Shown here one piece after another: positions 5,850 to 8,168 of a DNA stretch of 8,168 nucleotides. Below the pieces are notes generated by a model. The model was given only the letters and a program-made list of their open reading frames with translations, made no database searches and had not been told where the DNA came from. Made by a program: the position numbers and the translations under genes. Source of the stretch: Alloprevotella tannerae (GTDB lineage Bacteria; Bacteroidota; Bacteroidia; Bacteroidales; Bacteroidaceae). The stretch covers positions 1 to 8,168 of the forward strand of contig JABZGR010000048.1 in NCBI GenBank assembly GCA_015259125.1, read 5' to 3'. The stretch's first letter is position 1; each line of letters opens with the position of its first letter.

Positions 5850-6956
5850 ATGATATTACGCAGTCTTTCTCTTCTGAATTATAAAAATATCTCTTCTGCC
5901 GATTTATCTTTTTCCCCTATGGTCAATTGTTTTGTAGGCGATAACGGTATGGGGAAAACAAACTTGCTTGACGCTATTTACTATTTGAGTTTTTGCAAAA
6001 GCGCACGCAGCTCTACTGATGTCACTAACGTAAAACATGGAGAACAAGCATTTATGCTGCAAGGACTTTATGACGATGATGCTGGAGGCGAGGATAAGAT
6101 TGCTATAGGATATCAAGAAGGCCGACGCAAACAACTGCGACGCAACGGCAAAGATATAAAGCGCTTTGCAGAACACATAGGTACAATTCCACTTGTAATG
6201 ATTTCTCCATCAGATAGCGAATTGGTAACCGGCGGAAGTGACAATAGACGGCGCTTTATGGATACTGTGATCGCACAATATGATGCAACTTATTTAGAGG
6301 CTTTGATGCGATATGAAAAGACGCTACGCCAACGTAATGCTTTATTGAAAAAAGAAGAAGAGCCGGAAGCTGACGTCATAAGCATCATAGAAGATATGAT
6401 GAGTCGCGATGCAGCTATTATTTATCAAGGAAGAAAGCTTTTTGTCGAAACATTTACAGCTTTCTTTCAAGACATTTATTGCGAATTATGCTACGACCCC
6501 GAACAAGTAAATATAGTATATGAGTCTCATGGTAGTAGAGGGGAACTCAAACCTATGTTAGAGCAATATCGCTCACGGGAGCGTCTGGTTGGCTATACGC
6601 TGCACGGCATTCATAAAGATGACTTATTATTATACATTAACGGCTATCCTGTAAAGCAAGAGGCATCACAAGGGCAAACTAAAACCTACTTTATAGCTCT
6701 CAAATTAGCACAATATGTATATCTGCGTACAAAAAGTAGCCTACGACAGCCCCTACTCTTGCTAGATGATATTTTTGATAAGTTAGATGCAGGGCGGGTA
6801 GAAAATATCATACGCTACGCTGCAGAAGCGCAATTTGGACAAATCTTTATAACGGACACTAGCAAGGAGCGTCTACACCCAATCCTTCAGTCACAACATA
6901 ACTACAAATTATTTACTGTAAAAGACGGAGAAATCCATGAAACGCAAAAAGGCTGA
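5850..6956 (+). CDS. recF: DNA replication and repair protein RecF
   Basis: RecF (368 residues from this start) is an SMC-like ATPase that, with RecO and RecR, helps load RecA at gaps in damaged DNA. Seen are the family N-terminus MILRSLSLLNYKNI, Walker A GDNGMGKTN (30-38), the ABC-type signature SQGQ (273-276) and Walker B LLLLDDIFDKLD (302-313), followed by FITDTS (334-339). Length matches the usual 360-370 residues. The frame is open back to an ATG at 5790, giving 388 residues, but those 20 extra residues do not resemble RecF and overlap a promoter, so 5850 is preferred. RecF is separated from dnaN here, unlike the classic dnaA-dnaN-recF order. It overlaps the next gene by 20 bases. Confidence 0.95.
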   Translation: MILRSLSLLNYKNISSADLSFSPMVNCFVGDNGMGKTNLLDAIYYLSFCKSARSSTDVTNVKHGEQAFMLQGLYDDDAGGEDKIAIGYQEGRRKQLRRNGKDIKRFAEHIGTIPLVMISPSDSELVTGGSDNRRRFMDTVIAQYDATYLEALMRYEKTLRQRNALLKKEEEPEADVISIIEDMMSRDAAIIYQGRKLFVETFTAFFQDIYCELCYDPEQVNIVYESHGSRGELKPMLEQYRSRERLVGYTLHGIHKDDLLLYINGYPVKQEASQGQTKTYFIALKLAQYVYLRTKSSLRQPLLLLDDIFDKLDAGRVENIIRYAAEAQFGQIFITDTSKERLHPILQSQHNYKLFTVKDGEIHETQKG

Positions 6957-7227
6957 ACCTATTGACAACATCCTAGCGCGCTATCTGCGCCATATAGGCT
7001 TAGAAACGCCCCTAAATCAGTATCGTCTCATAAACGCCTGGGCATCAGTTGTTGGCAAAGACATAGCAGAAAAGACAAAAGATATCTACATCAAGAATCA
7101 GACGCTTTGTGTCAGCCTGCAGTCAGCCGTATTGCGTTCTAATTTACAGATGAAACGTCAAACCTTAATCGCTCGTTTAAACGCAGCTGTTGGTACTCAG
7201 GTGATCGTTGATATTCACTTCACTTGA
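6937..7227 (+). CDS. DUF721 / DciA-like protein
   Basis: A 96-residue protein of the DUF721 family, which includes DciA, the replicative helicase (DnaB) operator or loader in bacteria lacking DnaC and DnaI. The characteristic features are an N-terminal helix (IDNILARYLRHIG), then LINAWASVVGKDIAEKTKDI (about 31-50), and a beta-rich segment TLCVSLQSAVLRSNLQMKR (about 56-74) followed by a last helix and strand. This one consists essentially of the DUF721 domain alone, without the long extension found in proteobacterial DciA. The ATG at 6937 is inside recF (20-base overlap), so translation is likely coupled to recF. The family assignment is firm; the helicase role is inferred from the family. Confidence 0.85.
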   Translation: MKRKKAEPIDNILARYLRHIGLETPLNQYRLINAWASVVGKDIAEKTKDIYIKNQTLCVSLQSAVLRSNLQMKRQTLIARLNAAVGTQVIVDIHFT

Positions 7228-7335
7228 CTGAGGCTAACCAAAAACACATTAGATTTAAGCAGGTTATAGTGCCACTAAAAGTGTGTAAGTGTTGTTGACA
7301 TCTCTTTTTTTCTTTGGAGCATACTCCAGAGGAAA

Positions 7336-7358
7336 AACGCCTTTGTAGTTTTGGCGTT
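7336..7358. terminator. Weak hairpin, possible terminator
   Basis: AACGCC (7336-7341) pairs with GGCGTT (7353-7358) around an 11-base loop. On the minus strand three further T follow the TT closing the stem; on the + strand the tail is ATTATTC. It is 108 bases after the DUF721 stop and could weakly end either recF-DUF721 transcription or leftover minus-strand transcription through the transposase remnant. I found no stronger terminator for the recF operon. Confidence 0.3.
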
Positions 7359-7367
7359 ATTATTCAT

Positions 7368-7900
7368 TTATATAATACTCCATTGGTAATGACCCACAAA
7401 GAGACCATTGCACAAATCCAGCTCCCAATTTAATACCCCCTTCGTCGGGTGATTTACTACGCAAAGAACCTCTCGAGTGCCATCGGGAAGCAGGCCTAAC
7501 ATCGTGTAATAGCCCCTTGAGAGATACTTACACTTCAGCGAGTTGGGGTAAAAGTGGTATCAATATAGACGACTATATAACGAGGCGAAAGCCTGCGGCT
7601 TAACCACTTAGATAACTCCTCTTTACTCGTCCATGAAATATAACTAACCTACTGTTTACTGTAGTGATGACCATAGATACGCTCGCAGACTGCTCCTATG
7701 TCTTCACACGGAAGACCACGAGTATAAAGTTCGTGAAAGAGTAGGGTTCTCTCACTCTCTTGAGAGGAAAGAATACCCAAAATCAAAGGTCGAAAGTTGC
7801 CCGTACGCGTGCGAGGAATACGTAGCTCAAAGCTACAACCATATCTTCTTACTGCATCTGTGGCGGCCCCTTTTGCGAAAAAGGAGTACAACCTATGCAG
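7368..7900 (-). pseudogene. Decayed IS256-family (Mutator-type) transposase fragment
   Basis: Three pieces read in order on the minus strand resemble an IS256-type DDE transposase. The first (from about 7900 to a TAG at 7651-7649) contains LRIPRTRTGNFRPLIL and LYTRGLPCEDIGAVCERIYG. The same frame continues past the stop through LSRRLSPRYIVVYIDTTF to a TGA at 7537-7535; the D in YIDTTF is where the first catalytic aspartate belongs. After a frameshift near 7518-7525, a third piece (7517-7368) reads RGYYTMLGLLPDGTREV and VVNHPTKGVLNWELD, then loses homology. The family is normally around 400 residues; here the N-terminal region and the whole C-terminal half, with the other two catalytic residues, are missing. 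Two in-frame stops, a frameshift and double truncation make it inactive. I could not identify terminal inverted repeats. Confidence 0.85.
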
Positions 7901-7907
7901 TTAGGGG

Positions 7908-7915
7908 CAAAGATA
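7908..7915 (-). promoter_or_regulatory. -7-like promoter box facing the transposase remnant
   Basis: TATCTTTG on the minus strand (7915-7908) fits TAnnTTTG and points into the transposase remnant. No TTG is present at 19-21 bases upstream. It may belong to the lost insertion sequence or to a gene destroyed by it, or be chance. Confidence 0.3.
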
Positions 7916-8110
7916 TGGAAAATTTCAGAAAGAATTCTCCGCTTTGTTATTGAAAATAATTCTGATCAATGAATAAGCTACACAAAAGGATGCGAGGGAA
8001 AAGACTATGGATAATACAAAAGGCACGGGACTATCCACTTTGGAAATCCAAAAAAATTGCACAGAAAAGAATTTCCAGCCCCATCTGCCTGACAGAACCC
8101 TTAGACGACA
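7916..8110. other. Gap without a recognisable gene
   Basis: About 195 bases between the transposase remnant and the right-edge terminator. One short + strand frame of 63 codons (7969-8160) is present, but it encodes a lysine- and arginine-rich peptide with no recognisable family and runs through the terminator stem. No tRNA, repeat or clear promoter was found. Confidence 0.5.
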
Positions 8111-8112
8111 AA

Positions 8113-8158
8113 CAAAAAAAGATCCGTCTCCTGTCTCGTGGACCTGGAAACGGATCTT
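8113..8158 (-). terminator. Intrinsic terminator for a gene entering from the right
   Basis: AAGATCCGT (8119-8127) pairs perfectly with ACGGATCTT (8150-8158) around a 22-base loop. On the minus strand the stem ends in a run of seven T (8120-8114), two of them in the stem, then G and TTT. This suits a minus-strand gene ending at or just beyond the right edge; a TAA is available at 8159-8157, though its frame cannot be checked within the window. Confidence 0.6.
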
Positions 8159-8168
8159 AATAAAATAG

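Noticed and set aside
7969..8160. Possible 63-residue basic protein on the + strand
   Set aside because: No recognisable family, no ribosome binding site or promoter seen, and its end overlaps the arms of a minus-strand terminator.
1..8168. A previously undescribed multi-gene system
   Set aside because: Every intact gene belongs to a known family with a housekeeping role; the only accessory sequence is a dead transposase fragment.

Overview
The window looks like chromosomal DNA of a Bacteroidales bacterium, most likely Porphyromonas or a close relative. This rests on four things: the protein flavours (menaquinone-type UbiE, the long roughly 314-residue PurC, a PhoH with the N-terminal MIEK extension), the recF/DUF721/TPR/ribH neighbourhood, the lack of encoded CCA on the tRNAs, and several promoters of the Bacteroidetes sigma-ABfr type (TTG, about 20 bases, TAnnTTTG). 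The genus is an inference; the order is well supported.

Layout from left to right: (1) 1-245 holds a tRNA-Thr(CGT) on the + strand with its own promoter and an intrinsic terminator. (2) 297-3843 is a run of minus-strand housekeeping genes, read phoH, purC, then a strong terminator, then ubiE and aroE, which overlap by 17 bases. (3) 3844-4163 is a non-coding gap with the phoH promoter and a nested set of inverted repeats, closed by the terminator of a tRNA operon. (4) 4164-4411 is a minus-strand tRNA operon (Tyr, Asp, initiator Met), whose promoter lies partly inside the end of ribH. (5) 4445-5717 carries ribH and a membrane-anchored TPR protein on the minus strand, separated by a perfect hairpin. 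(6) 5717-5850 is a divergent promoter region; from it recF and a DUF721/DciA-like gene run on the + strand and overlap by 20 bases. (7) 7228-8168 has no intact gene. It holds the decayed, truncated remnant of an IS256-type (Mutator) transposase on the minus strand and, at the right edge, a minus-strand terminator for a gene outside the window.

The genes cover basic metabolism and information processing: shikimate pathway (aroE), menaquinone (ubiE/menG), purine (purC), riboflavin (ribH), recombination repair (recF), replicative helicase loading (DUF721/DciA) and translation (four tRNAs). I see no defence island, CRISPR array, biosynthetic cluster or other accessory system. The points most worth a second look are the recF start lying directly on its promoter (a probable leaderless mRNA), the atypical initiator tRNA, the nested palindromes upstream of phoH, and the IS256 fossil beside recF.
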